Assembly (NCBI GenBank): GCA_039704465.1
Contig: JASFAU010000004.1
Span: 1,426,001-1,490,000 of the forward strand
Reading direction: 5' to 3'
Length of the DNA stretch: 64,000 bases
From: Plasmodiophora brassicae
Taxonomy: Eukaryota; Endomyxa; Phytomyxea; Plasmodiophorida; Plasmodiophoridae
Below, piece by piece: positions 36,208 to 46,657 of this stretch. Each line of letters opens with the position of its first letter. Position 1 is the first letter of the stretch. The translations under genes were made by a program, and so were the position numbers. The notes beneath the pieces are model-generated. The model saw only the letters and a list, made by a program, of their open reading frames with translations, did no database searches and had not been told where the DNA came from.

Positions 36208-38297
36208 ATGTCGTCGTTGTCGCTGGAAGCGGTGATCGGGTTCGCCGGCGACGTCAACGAAGGCCTGCTGCTGCACAAAGACGACGAGCACCTCATCTAC
36301 CCGCTGGGCTCCAATGTCGTCATCAAGAACCTTCTGCGGAGCACGCAGCGGTTCCTGCAGAAGGACGGGCACGACCGCGCCATCAGCTGTATGACGATGT
36401 CGCACTCGGGCAAGATGCTGGCAACGGGCCAGGTCACCCATATGGGGTTCCCCGCCGTCGTCATCGTCTGGGACCTGGAATCCGGGGACATCATCCACAA
36501 GCTCGTGCTCCACAAGGGGAAGATCCAGTCCTTGGCCTTCTCGCACAACGACACCTACCTGGCCACGCTCGGCGGTGAAGATGACAACAAACTCGTCATC
36601 TGGTCGATTGAGACAGGCGATCCCGTGTGCGGCGCGCCGGCATCCAACGATGCCGCCCACACCGTCAAGTTCCTGAACACGAACGAATTCAGGCTGGTTA
36701 CGGCCGGCAAGTACAACCTTCGCGTCTGGGAGTTCGACGTCACCAACCGCAAGATACGCCCGACCGACTGCCGCTTGGGATCCATCAAGCGCATCGCTAA
36801 CTGCATCCAGATCGACCCCAACGACCAGTTCGTCTACGTTGGCACCGGCAGCGGTGACCTGCTCCGCGTTAACCTCAAGGTACCCTTCCTCCCTATCGCC
36901 TTGGTAGCGACGTTACTCACACCAGCGGCGCATCCAGGTGCACATGTTCCAAGACGCCGGTCCGAAGAAGAAGCCACTTGCGAATGGAATCCGAGTCGTA
37001 AAGCTGACGCCGGATGGGAACGTGCTTGTGGGTGCTGGGGACGGGACCGTCGCCCTCCTTCGCAGCAAGGACCTGTCGATCGTGCGGTCCCACCAGTTCG
37101 ACGGCGCCATCTCGTCGATCGTGCTGAACAAAGCGGGCGACCATTTCTTCGTCGGCACCGCCAAGTGTAACATCCACCTGGTCCACCTGAAGTCGTTCGA
37201 CCAGGAGCTCCGGTCGACGTGTCATTACGGGCGCATCAATGACGTGTGCTTCCCGGACGGGTACAGCGAACTCTTCGTCACCGCGTCCGTGAACGACATT
37301 CGCGTCTGGAACACCCGCCTCCGTACCGAGCTCCTTCGCATCCACATCAAGGGCCTGGAGGCGCTCTGTGTCGCGCTGACGCGTGACGGCAAGCAGATCA
37401 TCAGCGGGTGGAACGACGGGAAGATCAGGGCGTTCCTGCCGCAGTCTGGCAAACTGATCTACGTCATCCATGACGCGCACGACGACGGCGTTACGGCCAT
37501 CACGACGACCAGCGACGGCAAACGGATCGTTTCCGGTGGAGGGGACGGGCGCGTTCGCGTCTGGAAAATCGGTAGGGCGTTCCAGCTCGCGGGTCCTCTT
37601 GACGATGTGCTGATCGACCGGCGATGCGTCAGGCGAGCACACGCGCACGATGGTGGCCAGCCTGAAGGAGCACAAGGCGAAGGTGACGCTGATCTGCATC
37701 AAGAGCGATGACAGCGAGTGCGTATCGGCCTCGTTCGACGGGTCGTGCATCATCTGGGACCTGGTGCGGTACCTGCGCGTGAACGCCATGTTCGCGACGA
37801 CGCAGTTCAACACGATCATCTACCATCCGGACGACAGCCAGTTGCTGACCAGCGGGACGGATCGCAAGGTCACGTACTGGGACGCCGTCGACGCCAACGC
37901 CATCCGGATCGTCGACGGTTCCAGCGCGGGCGAAATCACGTCGCTGGACATCTCGGCGGACGGCGAGATGTTCGTCTCGGGCAGCGCCGACAAGCTGATC
38001 AAGCTCTGGGGCTACGACGAGGGCCACTGCTACTACTTTGGCATGGGGCACAGCGGTGCCATCAAGCGCGTCGCCATCAGCCCCGACCAGCGGAACGTGG
38101 TGTCCGTCGGCGAAGAAGGCGCCATCTTCATATGGAAGATGCCGCCGCCCGGGTTCATCAAACCGAGCGAGGCCGTCCCCGCGCTGACGGCCGCGACCAA
38201 GGACCTGAAGATCGGCGGCGAACCGGACGCCCATCACGCCAAGGTCGAGCAACAGTCGCAGGAGGGCGAATCGTTCGCATCAGCCGCCCATGTCTGA
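36208..38297 (+). CDS. CFAP52: CFAP52 (WDR16), axonemal WD40 protein
   Basis: CFAP52 is a microtubule inner protein of motile cilia made of two WD40 propellers. From the ATG at 36208: LSLEAVIGFAGDVNEGLLLH, HLIYPLGSNVVIKNL, ATGQVTHMGFPAVVIVWDLE, DNKLVIWSIETGDPV, YNLRVWEFDV, the hallmark run of this family. Introns at about 36879-36936 and 37573-37645 link three long exons. Later repeats include HDDGVTAITTTSDGKRIVSG, SFDGSCIIWDLVRYLRVNA, MFATTQFNTIIYHPDDSQLL and AVDANAIRIVDGSSAGEIT. The total of about 630 residues equals the family length. The C-terminal 60 residues are polar and unstructured. Presence implies the organism builds motile flagella. Confidence 0.95.
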
Positions 38298-38329
38298 CCC
38301 TGGTCCGCACATACATCACGAATACACGA

Positions 38330-39051
38330 TCAGCGCTCGCTGTATTCGTGCACGACGAGGTCGACGACGAAGTCGTGCTCGGCGACGGGGACCTCCTCGA
38401 CGACCTGCTGGTGCAGCGTCAAGCCGACGAGTCGTGGCATGGGCGACCCTCGCGTCAACGACGCCGCCCGCAACTTGGCCAACCATCGATCGTAGTACCC
38501 GCGCCCATGGCCTGTTCCACACGTTCAGTAACGAGGCACGACGTCGGCGACGTTGCTCTGTACCAAGGCGACGGTTGCAGGCGTCGAACGCAAGCCCAGG
38601 CACGAAGACCACTAATGGGGGATCAGTTGCGGGTTCAGCCAGGGTTGCAGGACACGGTTGTACCGTCGAGGTCGTCAGCGTGTAGAGCGTCGTGCCGGTC
38701 AGCGGGCGGTTCACGAATCCCCCATTTCGACTTGGGCAACGAGTGTACGTCGTCCATGGAGTGCACCTGGACGACGGACATCTCGGGGAGGCCGTACGCA
38801 CGCGGTAGGTAGACGCGTTTACCGTCGAGGAACGCGCGTTCGATCAAGGCGGCGGTCTGGATCTCGCCGGCCGGCATCGAGTCGAACAAGGCGATGGCCG
38901 TACTGGTTCGCCAGTAATCGGCCCGCGTGACACGCTCGGCGAGCAGCGCGCTCTGACGATGGATCTCTGACAGTTCCACCGCCTGCAGCGACCGACGCAC
39001 CTGGTCCCGCATCGCCCTCTTCATCGCCGCCGATCGGTCTGCGGGCGCCAT
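38330..39051 (-). CDS. MTHFS: 5-formyltetrahydrofolate cyclo-ligase
   Basis: MTHFS converts 5-formyl-THF to 5,10-methenyl-THF using ATP. ATG at 39051: RAMRDQVRRSLQAVELSEIH and RTSTAIALFDSMPAGEIQT, GKRVYLPRAYG (basic substrate loop) and SKWGIREPP. Two introns of about 56 and 49 nt (near 38604-38661 and 38508-38556) then give VVFVPGLAFDACNRRLG joined to HGRGYYDRWLAKL, the conserved 'PGLAFD..G.RLG.G.GYYD' ATP/Mg site. PVAEHDFVVDLVV closes the fold, with a TGA stop at 38330-38332. About 205 residues, standard size. It converges with CFAP52. Confidence 0.95.
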
Positions 39052-39257
39052 CGGACCCGGCCTGTGGTAAACTAGCGCGTTAATGTATGTTTTGGCCTCG
39101 GCAGACGGATCACACGTGACGCGTGTTGGCTTGGCTGAGATGTCCCACGTGTGCAGATTGGTAGTCCGTGCGTGCGTACGCGTCTACGAGAGCAGTGGCA
39201 GCTGCATGATGTCGCGGCGCGAAGCAAGCCCGCGCGGCTGCCCGTCGTGAATGGTCG
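39052..39257. other. Gap between MTHFS and the phosphatase fragment
   Basis: About 200 bp, no recognised feature. Probably the MTHFS promoter region. Confidence 0.4.
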
Positions 39258-39608
39258 TTGCTCTGCGGATTGTGGCCGTGTTCATGTGGGGCGCTTCGTC
39301 GTCGAAGCGCACCCGTCCTTACCGTTTCGGCAGCGCAGTGCCGTCCTGCTGCAGGACTACTGCCTGGCGATGGGCGCTCGTCGCGCAACTTCAACGAGCT
39401 GCGGATGCGGCGCGTCTCGCACGTCGTAAACGCCGCTGCCGTGGAGACGCGGCCGCGTTTCGAGGATAAGGGCATTGCGTACCTGAATCTGCGGATCAGC
39501 GACAAACCGTGTAACGAACTGCGGCGCACTTTCCGGCAAACTATGTACGCCGTGGCGGGGTCCGTGGCGGCATTCCTGCGGCCGTCATTCTTGTTGAGTT
39601 TGCATTAA
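39258..39608 (+). pseudogene. Dual-specificity phosphatase fragment, N-terminal part
   Basis: The segment LLPGDGRSSRNFNELRMRRV then SHVVNAAA, FEDKGIAYLNLRISDKP is the beginning of a DUSP domain (family form 'I.PGLYLG..S.A.N...L....I.HVLN.A...Y...DiPs'). The frame continues through ELRRTFRQTMYAVAGSVAAFL, equal to the helix before the active site, then ends at TAA (39606-39608) without the HCxxGxxR loop. It stops where a 17-bp inverted repeat and a retroelement-like stretch begin, suggesting truncation by insertion. The true 5' end is not determined. Confidence 0.55.
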
Positions 39609-39708
39609 ACCAGGCATCCTGTCTGTTGTCAGTCTGAGGCTCTCGCCAACACGGATTCAAAAGCCACCCCCGAGTCCCGTGTTCAGCACACGCAAACTCA
39701 ACAAGAAT
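39587..39708. repeat. 17-bp inverted repeat flanking an 88-nt spacer
   Basis: ATTCTTGTTGAGTTTGC at 39587-39603 and its exact complement at 39692-39708. The left arm lies in the end of the phosphatase fragment and the right arm a few bases before the ATG of the gag-like frame, so it may mark an element boundary. Confidence 0.9.
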
Positions 39709-40615
39709 TCGGGTTCATGACGACTGATGGCGCAGGCGCGCAGACCATTGGGGTCAAGGTCGAGGACATACTCAAGATCCAGTCGACGCTGGACGTCATC
39801 CTGGAGCGGCTAGAAGCGGTGAACGCGGGCAGGGCGGCCACGGATGCGACGGTCGCAGCGCTCGGGCTGGACATGGAGGACATCAAGGAGGTTGTCAGGA
39901 ACCGGGCGGCGGCGCCGCAGGGACGAGACAACCAGGAAGTGGATGCAAGGGCGGATGGGAGCGCCGGGGACACCGCAGAGCCCGGGACCAGACCACGAGC
40001 ATCCTTGCGAGGAAGCGCGCTGCGCGTGCCTCGGAGCAACAGCATCAGCGGCGAGGAGTACGGAGGTGAAGGGCGTCAGGAAAGGAGGGGCCGGCGCGAA
40101 GGCTACGAACGTGTCCGCAAGTGAGCCAAGACGCGAGGGCGAGCGGACCGATGGCACCGACAGCGGCAGCGGAGAGGCGGCCAGCAGAGGAGGCGCAAAC
40201 GGGCGCGACGGCGCCCGCTGTGTCGTCCGGCTGACGGGGCGGGGCGGCCGCAGCCGCCCCAATCCCCTTTGATCCGGGAGGACAAGGGGAACTGCGATCG
40301 GTCGCAGCGATCGAGAACGAGATCGTTGGCGACCACGTGCACGCGGCAGTGGACATCACGGTGGGCGGTCTGCGCATGACGGCGTTGCTCGACACGGGGG
40401 CCGCGGTCAACGTCGCCAGCGCGGCCGGTGTAGGGGTAGGTAAGGAAAGGGGCGCTTCAGCTGGAGAACTCCGCTGTTCCGGCGTTCTCGACAGCTTGAC
40501 CCGCGAAGTCCTCCAGCTGAAGCGCCCCTTTCCTTACCCCTACACCGGCCGCCAGCACTGCGCGCTGGCTCGCGACGTTGACCGCGGCCCCCGTGTCGAG
40601 CAACCGTCACAACGG
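39604..40615 (+). mobile_element. Retroelement remnant (gag-like end plus retropepsin start)
   Basis: The ATG at 39717 opens a 135-residue frame with a coiled-coil start (KVEDILKIQSTLDVILERLE) and a basic, low-complexity tail, like the end of a retrotransposon gag. A later frame (about 40280-40435) encodes AAVDITVGGLRMTALLDTGA, a retroviral-type aspartic protease start with the DTG active site and flanking 'aLlDTGA.vnv' pattern. Protease end, reverse transcriptase and integrase are absent. Its right part is folded into a large inverted repeat. It is a fragment of an endogenous LTR-type element in an intergenic or former phosphatase locus. No LTR pair or target-site duplication was found by eye. 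Confidence 0.6.
40378..40608. repeat. Large imperfect palindrome containing the protease DTG region
   Basis: About 40380-40475 is repeated in inverted orientation at about 40510-40605. Matching blocks include GCTCGACACGGGGGCCGCGG, GGCCGGTGTAGGGG and AAGGAAAGGGGCGCTTCAGC. The left arm carries an extra AGGT after TAGGGGT; the right arm carries short insertions. The spacer is about 35 nt. A 100-bp near-perfect inverted duplication suggests fold-back synthesis or aberrant element integration. Confidence 0.9.
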
Positions 40616-40975
40616 ATTTCGCAGCACTTTAACGAGGCTATTGCCTTGATGGAGCACGCCAGATCCGTCAATGGCACCGTGTTGGTCCACTGTGCGGCAG
40701 GACGTCAATATCGTTTCGCTATGTGCACTGTTCCTGTTGCCAAACGAGATGGGTTCAGGCGTTAGCCTGTCAGCGACCATCGTGCTTGCGTATCTCGTGT
40801 CGCGTGGCTGGTCGTTAGCGTCGGCAATCGTGCATTAGCGTCGTATCCGGCTTAAAGTCTGGCCCAACCGCGGGTTCCAGGAACAACTGATTGAGTTCTC
40901 ACAGCAATACCGCAAATCTACGCTGCAAACGGGCGTCATGCCTGTCGGATTCAACTCTGTGTTTCCAGTTCGTGA
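40616..40975 (+). pseudogene. Dual-specificity phosphatase fragment, catalytic part
   Basis: Directly after the palindrome comes ISQHFNEAIALMEHARSVNG then TVLVHCAAG, the DUSP helix and start of the signature. Removing an intron (GTCAAT...GTTCAG, about 40708-40762) gives HCAAGRVSLSATIVLAYLVS, where the family has HCxAGxSRSATIV, so the catalytic Arg is not in place. A TAG stop follows SAIVH, after which WPNRGFQEQLIEF (the normal continuation) resumes in the same frame. Misplaced Arg plus in-frame stop suggest a decayed gene. It overlaps in content with the upstream fragment (both contain the pre-catalytic helix), so the two may come from different paralogues. Confidence 0.6.
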
Positions 40976-41469
40976 TGTTCATAACCAAACCGTTCTGGGC
41001 GATTCCTGCCCCGTTCATCCAGCTGATCCCCGAGCAGGACTTGCCTGTACTGGCCGACGCTCTTCTCGCATGGATCGTCAACCCTGGCAAATCCTGCCTC
41101 TACGCCGGTCGCACATAGGGCCCTTCTACGGAACGGCGCCATAACGTACAGCGACCTGACCCTGTTCTTCTCTGCTGGGGTATCTTCTGATATCCAGCAC
41201 GACGTCCCACGGTTCCGCTAGCATCTGGGCGTGTTTGTCAAGGCATTCGCCAGCGACAAGTTCGACTCGTTCTCCGGCGGGTCCTGCCCGGACAAGATCA
41301 CAGACATTGATACGTATTTATCAATTACTTCCAACCGCTCGCATCGTACGTAACTCAGGACGCTGTTCTTGTCAGAACTGCCCCACAATGGTTTGATTGT
41401 CCAGTCGATGTCAAGAAGGGTTAATGCACGTTCGATACACAATGTTCTTAGGGACACTAGGCCTGGGTC
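40976..41469. other. Unassigned stretch between phosphatase fragment and WDTC1
   Basis: About 490 bp. Weak open frames on both strands (plus 40938-41144, minus 41457-41218) carry no recognisable domain. It could hold the remainder of the phosphatase locus and the WDTC1 3' UTR. Confidence 0.4.
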
Positions 41470-43639
41470 CTACGTGCGGAAGAAGTTCATGACGGACAGG
41501 TCGAGTAGCGTATCTTGATTCCGCTCCACGAGGTCTTCCAGCAACAGTTTGCTGAATTGGCGATCCCGGGGTTCGTCTGTATCCCGCTGCAGATTGACAG
41601 CGAACAACTGGATGTGGTGATCCAGTCCACTTGTGGCAACACAGCTGACACCAAGAGCAGGATGCGCTCGGACGCAGTTCAACCCTTCGAGAGAGTTTTC
41701 TCCCGCTTCGAGAAGGGCGATTGTTTCAGCACTCTCCGCGTCGTATACGAACACGGATCCGCAATCACTGGCGACGCCGACAATATCCTGGAGGAGCGAT
41801 CAGGCCCTAGGCAACAAATCACCGTGTCTGTACTCACTAACCTCAGAGAGGAACGTTGCCTCTTTGATAGATGTTCGAAAATTGCAGTGACCGGCCAGAC
41901 GAGAAACGCTGCTCCCGATAACCTGGGTCGCTGGGGACGGGGGACGTTCGTCATCCCGGACCAGGAACCGCCGACGATCCGACGTGTCAGATACGGCTCT
42001 CGCAAGATGAGTCGCAATGTCGGGATATTCCTTTGCGTACTGGACGCCCAGCCGGCGCGCTGCCTCGCATTCATGAAGCCCTGCCAGCGCTTGAACCCGT
42101 CTCAAAGCGGCCTTTGCACGCCCCATCCTACAGTCTACAGTAAACTCACAGTGGTACGACACTCACACCATCCGTCCTACCTGACTGATTCCGCTTCGCC
42201 AGTCAGAAGCTCCAAAGAGCGTTCAGCGTCGCTGAGCGCCATCGGAAGATCTCCCACCCATCTCCGTTTCTGAACAATCAAGGTGAGGCTGGGGTCTTCC
42301 ACAAACCCAGCTTCAATCTGCCTTACCAGAAGGGCGGTAGAGCGATTCGTTAACAACGTCGCACGAAGCTGCGGGCTCAGCTGGTGGCTTCTCAGCAGGG
42401 CCTTCGAATACAAACCAATAGCGTCCAGCCAGCGCTCCTGGTGGAACCTGAACACACACCGGGTTGGGCACGTGGGGACGAGCGCGTGCATGGGCGTTCT
42501 TACTTTTCATTTCCTGCGGTTTTGAGTTGGAGACAGTACGGCTCACACAGACGTTGATCAGCGCGAGACGCAGAGTGCCGACGGCGACGCTTCCCCAGTC
42601 TAGCCGCACACGTACACGCCTGGTCGCAGGGCTTTACCGAATCAACGGGCCGGTCGTCTCCATTGACATCAAACACGAACGCATCGTCAGGATTGTAGTT
42701 CAGGACGATGCGCTTGCCCGATGGCGATATGTTGACACTAGTGATGGCAGCCACGCGTGAATTGCCATGGCGTACAAGGTGCCGTGCAACCCATCGCTTG
42801 ACGGGCACCGTTTCACGGGACGAAGACCCGCCCAGGGAAAGCATCCGCCGATCCCACATGTCGGCATGAATACCGCTGGCCGTTACGATCAGGTTCGAGT
42901 CGAACGGCATCGCGGACACAGCCCTGAACTCCCATCGTTGACGTCGTTGGTCGATCAGCACGTTCCGCTGGCAGGATAAGGCCGCTGTGACATCGGTGCA
43001 CAGCGACCCGCACGGTTTCAGCCGGTCATCCCATTGCCGAACAGTACCGTCTTTCGACGCGGACCAGAACACGTGCGACGGCTGATCCAGCGACTGCTCG
43101 ATCTCGATAACGAAATCACGGTGGCACCTGTACTTGACCGGGGCCGACTGGTCCCCGTTCGTAATGCATACGGCGTGATCCATGGCGCCCGTCGCCATAC
43201 GAGGCATCTCATTCGGCGCGTTCAGGAACCGGACTCCCAGGATATTGTGATGGTGCTCCTGACGTCGACCATGAATGACCCGGTCGCAACAGAGAAACCG
43301 AGCGCTTACGGTCTGGATTGTGTGCTGCAGGTTGAGGGTGGATCCGTCATCAACAGACCAGAGCCGAACCGTCCGATCATCGGACACGCTGGCAAGAACG
43401 TGTCCAGTCTTTGGATACCAATGCAATCGATTGACGCACCCGGTATGGTGGATCTGGATCCGATCCTCCAGCGTCACCTCCGCCGGGGCCAGCCGCTTCG
43501 CGAATGTCCGATGATCCCGCATCGCCTGGTACACGTCGCGTCCGACCGCCTCCCGTTCATGCAGCAGCGACGACAGGTGCACTCGGCCCGCGCACCCGCA
43601 TGGCGGTATCAGATCGCCCGTCGTCATCGCAGCAACCAC
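41470..43639 (-). CDS. WDTC1: WDTC1/DCAF9-like WD40-TPR protein
   Basis: WDTC1 (Adipose) is a substrate receptor of CUL4-DDB1 with WD40 repeats split by a TPR block. N-terminal exon from 43639: HHTGCVNRLHWYPKTGHVLA, SVSDDRTVRLWSVDD, HHHNILGVRFLNAP, ATGAMDHAVCI, VFWSASKDGTVRQWD (DDB1-binding type WDxR), AVSAMPFDSNLIV, SVNISPSGKRIVLNYNPDD. Next comes a TPR region (ERWLDAIGLYSKALLRSHQL, ATLLTNRSTALLVR, AALRRVQALAGLHEC), then AGHCNFRTSIKEATFLSE, FVYDAESAETIALLEAGENS and VRAHPALGVSCVATSGLDHH. The 'GHCN..T.IKEA.F' and 'NC...HP....ATSGID' motifs are diagnostic. Several short introns occur between 42500 and 41750. The start could be the internal ATG at 43627. Confidence 0.9.
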
Positions 43640-43930
43640 CGACTACGGTAGGGTACCAAACGGGAATGACCGGCTGGGAATATTCCGCAGGTGCGGGGCT
43701 GCCGTTTGCGGGGGCCACCGGCCACCCGCGCGGCGCGCCCTGCGGCATCATCCGCGGACTCGACGCCCGACGGGACTTGCGCGCACTCCAGCCAGTCGGA
43801 CTGGTCCGAATTGCGCGTTAAAGTGGCGACCGGGCCACGCAAAGATGACTACCGTACCTACAGTAGGTAGTAGGAACCTGGGCATTGTATGTGCGTGTCG
43901 CGGCTACGCAGGCGCCGCCGTCGAGGCAGG
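43640..43930. other. Gap upstream of WDTC1
   Basis: About 290 bp, GC-rich, likely the WDTC1 promoter and the 3' end of the small minus-strand gene. A plus-strand frame here (ending 43821) lacks recognisable content. Confidence 0.4.
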
Positions 43931-44303
43931 TTATCGACGTGGACGCGGAACGAGCTGCTGCCCATCGGAGGGGGCACGAGATGCGGCCAGCAGGTCCAGC
44001 CGGTCACCGGGCTGACTTGGATCCATCCGCTGACCGATGATGATGACATTCGGTGGCATAATAATTAAGTCTGAGCTTCGTGATGGGCCGCCGCCAAGTA
44101 TACGCACCACCCGTGCGCACATGGCGTTTGTTCGATGCATTTTCGGGAGCATGGCGTTCTCACTGGGGCCCTGCAAGTTCTTGTCGCGGAGCATTGACGA
44201 CGTCGGCGTCCTCGAGGTCCATAGCGACCTCTTGCACCCAAATCGCTGCGCGGCGCTCCGCGATCTCGGCCTCGAGCAGCGCACGGCGGTCAGGGAGAGA
44301 CAT
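43931..44303 (-). CDS. Small protein of unknown function, two exons
   Basis: ATG at 44303 opens SLPDRRALLEAEIAERRAAI and WVQEVAMDLEDADVVNA, a charged helix. A GTGAGA...ACGAAG intron of about 105 nt (near 44067-44172) would give HSDLIIMPPNVIIIGQRMD and a polar end at TAA (43931-43933), about 95 residues. Good donor and acceptor and helix periodicity support it; no family is recognised. Plus-strand frames cover the same stretch, so the strand is not certain. Confidence 0.4.
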
Positions 44304-44491
44304 CGCGATGAGTTCGAGTCGCAGCGCGCCGCGCTAGACGTGGAATACGAGAACCGCGCTTTCGTTCCCGTTGTGTTCGATTGGTGGGACCCGTCAGACG
44401 CAGAAGTTTCTCCAGACTCTAGAGCAGTGCCTATGGTTCAATGTCCGTGACGGGACGGTCTCCGGGATCTCATGACGTTCGTCACCGCCCA

Positions 44492-45090
44492 ATGAGGTCC
44501 TCCATTGATCTCCAGTCGTCAAAGAAGCCATCTTCATGTTGGAGAACATGCTGCTGCATATTCTTGCCCATTGCTGTCATCGCCGGCGCGCTGATGGCAG
44601 TCTACTTTCCTGATACGCATCCACCAGCAACGTTGTCGTTCGTTGCGAACGGATTCGTGGTAACGCCACGGCAGGTCGAGTTGTACGGTGAATGTGACCT
44701 GCTGCTCACTAATCGCAATGCCTACGACTTCGAAATACGTCCATCGATCATCCGGGTTAGTCACAACGGTACGTGCTGTGCGATACATTCATACAATACG
44801 CGGGCTGAAGGATGCCAGGTGCCCTGTTGCGAGAGCTGGAGACCGGAACAGAGGTCTTCCCGGCGGGGCAAAGAACAACGATGAAGATCCCGGTATCGGT
44901 ATCCGCCAATGCGGCAACGATGGACGTCGCCGCCTCCATCTTGTACAATTGCCAGCTGGTCGACAACGCTCCCGTCCGGTTCGACATCGATGGCGTCATC
45001 TTCGTAACAACTTGGTTCTTACCGTTCAATGTGAGGATCCCATTGTCGACCTACCGGAGCATCCCCTGCCCGCCTATCACTGGACGCTAG
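44492..45090 (+). CDS. LEA2/WHy-domain membrane protein
   Basis: ATG at 44492. A Cys-rich juxtamembrane segment (CWRTCCCIF) leads into one transmembrane helix (LPIAVIAGALMAVYF). The luminal/external part reads FVANGFVVTPRQVELYGECD, LLLTNRNAYDFEIRP, then, across an intron (GTACGT...GCCAG, about 44770-44818), ALLRELETGTEVFPAGQRTT, MKIPVSVSANAATMDVA and VRFDIDGVIFV. This is the LEA14/WHy fold ('N.N.y.l.i......v.y.g..lg.g..p.f.q...t.v.vpv......l'), as in LEA_2/NDR1-like proteins and TMEM106-like proteins. Possibly lipid transfer or stress related; no closer assignment. Confidence 0.7.
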
Positions 45091-45220
45091 TCACAACCAC
45101 GACCTACACAGGTAGGTGGTTAAAGCAGACTACGTAAAGACTTGTGAGTTAACACTTCATAAGGCTCATCTTTATGGAGAGAGTTGGAGGCATTCCGAAT
45201 AGGTTGTTTGACCCGGACAA

Positions 45221-46657
45221 TCAACGACGGGCGCGAGCGTTCCTCGCGCCACGAGCTGAGCCACCGCCACGCTTGCTCGGCTTCGCCTTTGCGCTACGTT
45301 TCGGGCGATAGTCGTCATCGTCAGAATCGTCGCTGTAGTCGTCGTCGCTGTCATCATTGTCATAAGCACGAGCACGAGCCTTTGAACGGCGACGGCCACG
45401 AGGTTCGTCATCGTCAGAGCGATCACCGTCACTGTCATAATCGCGGGCGCGCACCTTGCGTCGGCCGCGGCCACGAACATCTTCGTCGCCGTCATCGCTC
45501 TCGTAGTTATCGTCGTCACGAGTCGTAACGGCCCTCTTGAAGTTCGGCCCCCTGTTGTCGAAGTTGTTGTTGTAATAGCTCCTTTGAGGGCGCCCTCCGC
45601 GCTGCTGAGGGCCACGCCAGTTGCCACCGCGACCCCGGAACCCACCACGGCCGTAGTTGTTGTTGTAGTTGTTGTTGTAGTTGTTGTAGTACCCAGGCTG
45701 GAAGAACCGGCGCGGCTGTCGCCGCTCATCCGGTGCATACGAGTCGCGCTCCTTGTGGGCCATGCCGAGCCGAACGTCCGCGTTGTTGATCTTCAACGGT
45801 TTGTCGCGAGGTGCCAGGACGGCCTGCGCCGCTGCTGCCCTGTCGAACAGGACGTAGCCGAACACAGTCGCCTCGGGAGTCCCGACCTTGTGGGAGATCA
45901 GGCGCACGTTCAAGACCTTGCCGTTCGGAGACAGAGCGTTGTACAGCATCTTTGGTGTTGTCGATTCCGGCAAATCACCGACGAAGACGGTTCGCTCGTA
46001 GTCGTTCGGGTCCTTGACGATGTCGGTCGCTGCAGAACCCGCTTCCGACGCATCGTCAGCCGCAATAGCACTATCGGCAGCCTGATCGCCATCCGCATCG
46101 ACCACCTCGTTCTCTTCTTCGGCATCGAACGCAGCAGATTCTTCATCGATGTCATTCGCCTTGGCGACGCCCTCTTTTGATGACTTCTTCTTGCGGAACT
46201 TGTTCCATTTCTTCTTACCGCCTTCTTCCTCAGCGTCATCATCGTCAGGCATCTCTAGATCTTCATTGTCCAGCGCATCGCGCGCTTTCGCGACCGTCCG
46301 TTGCGTTTCTTTGCTCTGGCGCTGGCCGGTGGCCGGTATTGCGTCATCGTCATCCTCGTCGACATCCAAATCGGCCGTGTCAAGGTCGTCCTCGTCGATG
46401 TCGTCCTCCTCATCGGACCACACGATCTGCTCATCGTCGTCGTCATCGTCATCATCGTCACGCAGGGCACCGAACGCCGGCTTCGTCGACACCGCCGCGA
46501 AATCATCATCGTCCTCGTCGTCGGCCGCACGTGCCAGCGCCGCCTTCGGGCCGCTCGTGCTCAGCGATGCGAACTTCGCTGACAGGTGGCTGGCGATCGA
46601 CGTCGATCGTAGGGCGGTGATACCGCGGCCCAGGCGGCGCGCAACGATGCCGTGCAT
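45221..46657 (-). CDS. Nucleolin-like RRM/RGG protein with a mitochondrial-type presequence
   Basis: From the ATG at 46657 the first 40 residues (MHGIVARRLGRGITALRSTS...) are rich in Arg/Ser/Ala with no acids, like a mitochondrial targeting peptide. Then comes a very acidic stretch of Asp/Glu runs (about residues 50-170) with Lys-rich breaks (KKKWNKFRKKKSS), one RRM with RNP2-like TVFVGDLPESTTPKMLYNAL and RNP1-like TVFGYVLF, an Asn/Tyr/Gly-rich RGG segment (NNYGRGGFRGRGGNWRGP) and alternating Arg-rich/Asp-rich blocks to the end. The acidic-RRM-RGG order recalls nucleolin/Nsr1, but one RRM and the presequence differ. Likely an RNA-binding protein of mitochondria or nucleolus. An upstream in-frame ATG at 46726 would hide the presequence. 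Confidence 0.75.
   Translation of the reverse strand: MHGIVARRLGRGITALRSTSIASHLSAKFASLSTSGPKAALARAADDEDDDDFAAVSTKPAFGALRDDDDDDDDDEQIVWSDEEDDIDEDDLDTADLDVDEDDDDAIPATGQRQSKETQRTVAKARDALDNEDLEMPDDDDAEEEGGKKKWNKFRKKKSSKEGVAKANDIDEESAAFDAEEENEVVDADGDQAADSAIAADDASEAGSAATDIVKDPNDYERTVFVGDLPESTTPKMLYNALSPNGKVLNVRLISHKVGTPEATVFGYVLFDRAAAAQAVLAPRDKPLKINNADVRLGMAHKERDSYAPDERRQPRRFFQPGYYNNYNNNYNNNYGRGGFRGRGGNWRGPQQRGGRPQRSYYNNNFDNRGPNFKRAVTTRDDDNYESDDGDEDVRGRGRRKVRARDYDSDGDRSDDDEPRGRRRSKARARAYDNDDSDDDYSDDSDDDDYRPKRSAKAKPSKRGGGSARGARNARARR

Noticed and set aside
37718..38812. 364-codon plus-strand frame
   Set aside because: Out-of-frame shadow of the third CFAP52 exon continuing antisense into MTHFS.
39258..40975. 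A working phosphatase with one very long intron spanning the retroelement
   Set aside because: Both fragments contain the same pre-catalytic helix, the catalytic Arg is misplaced and a TAG interrupts the second, so a single intact gene is unlikely, though not excluded without transcripts.
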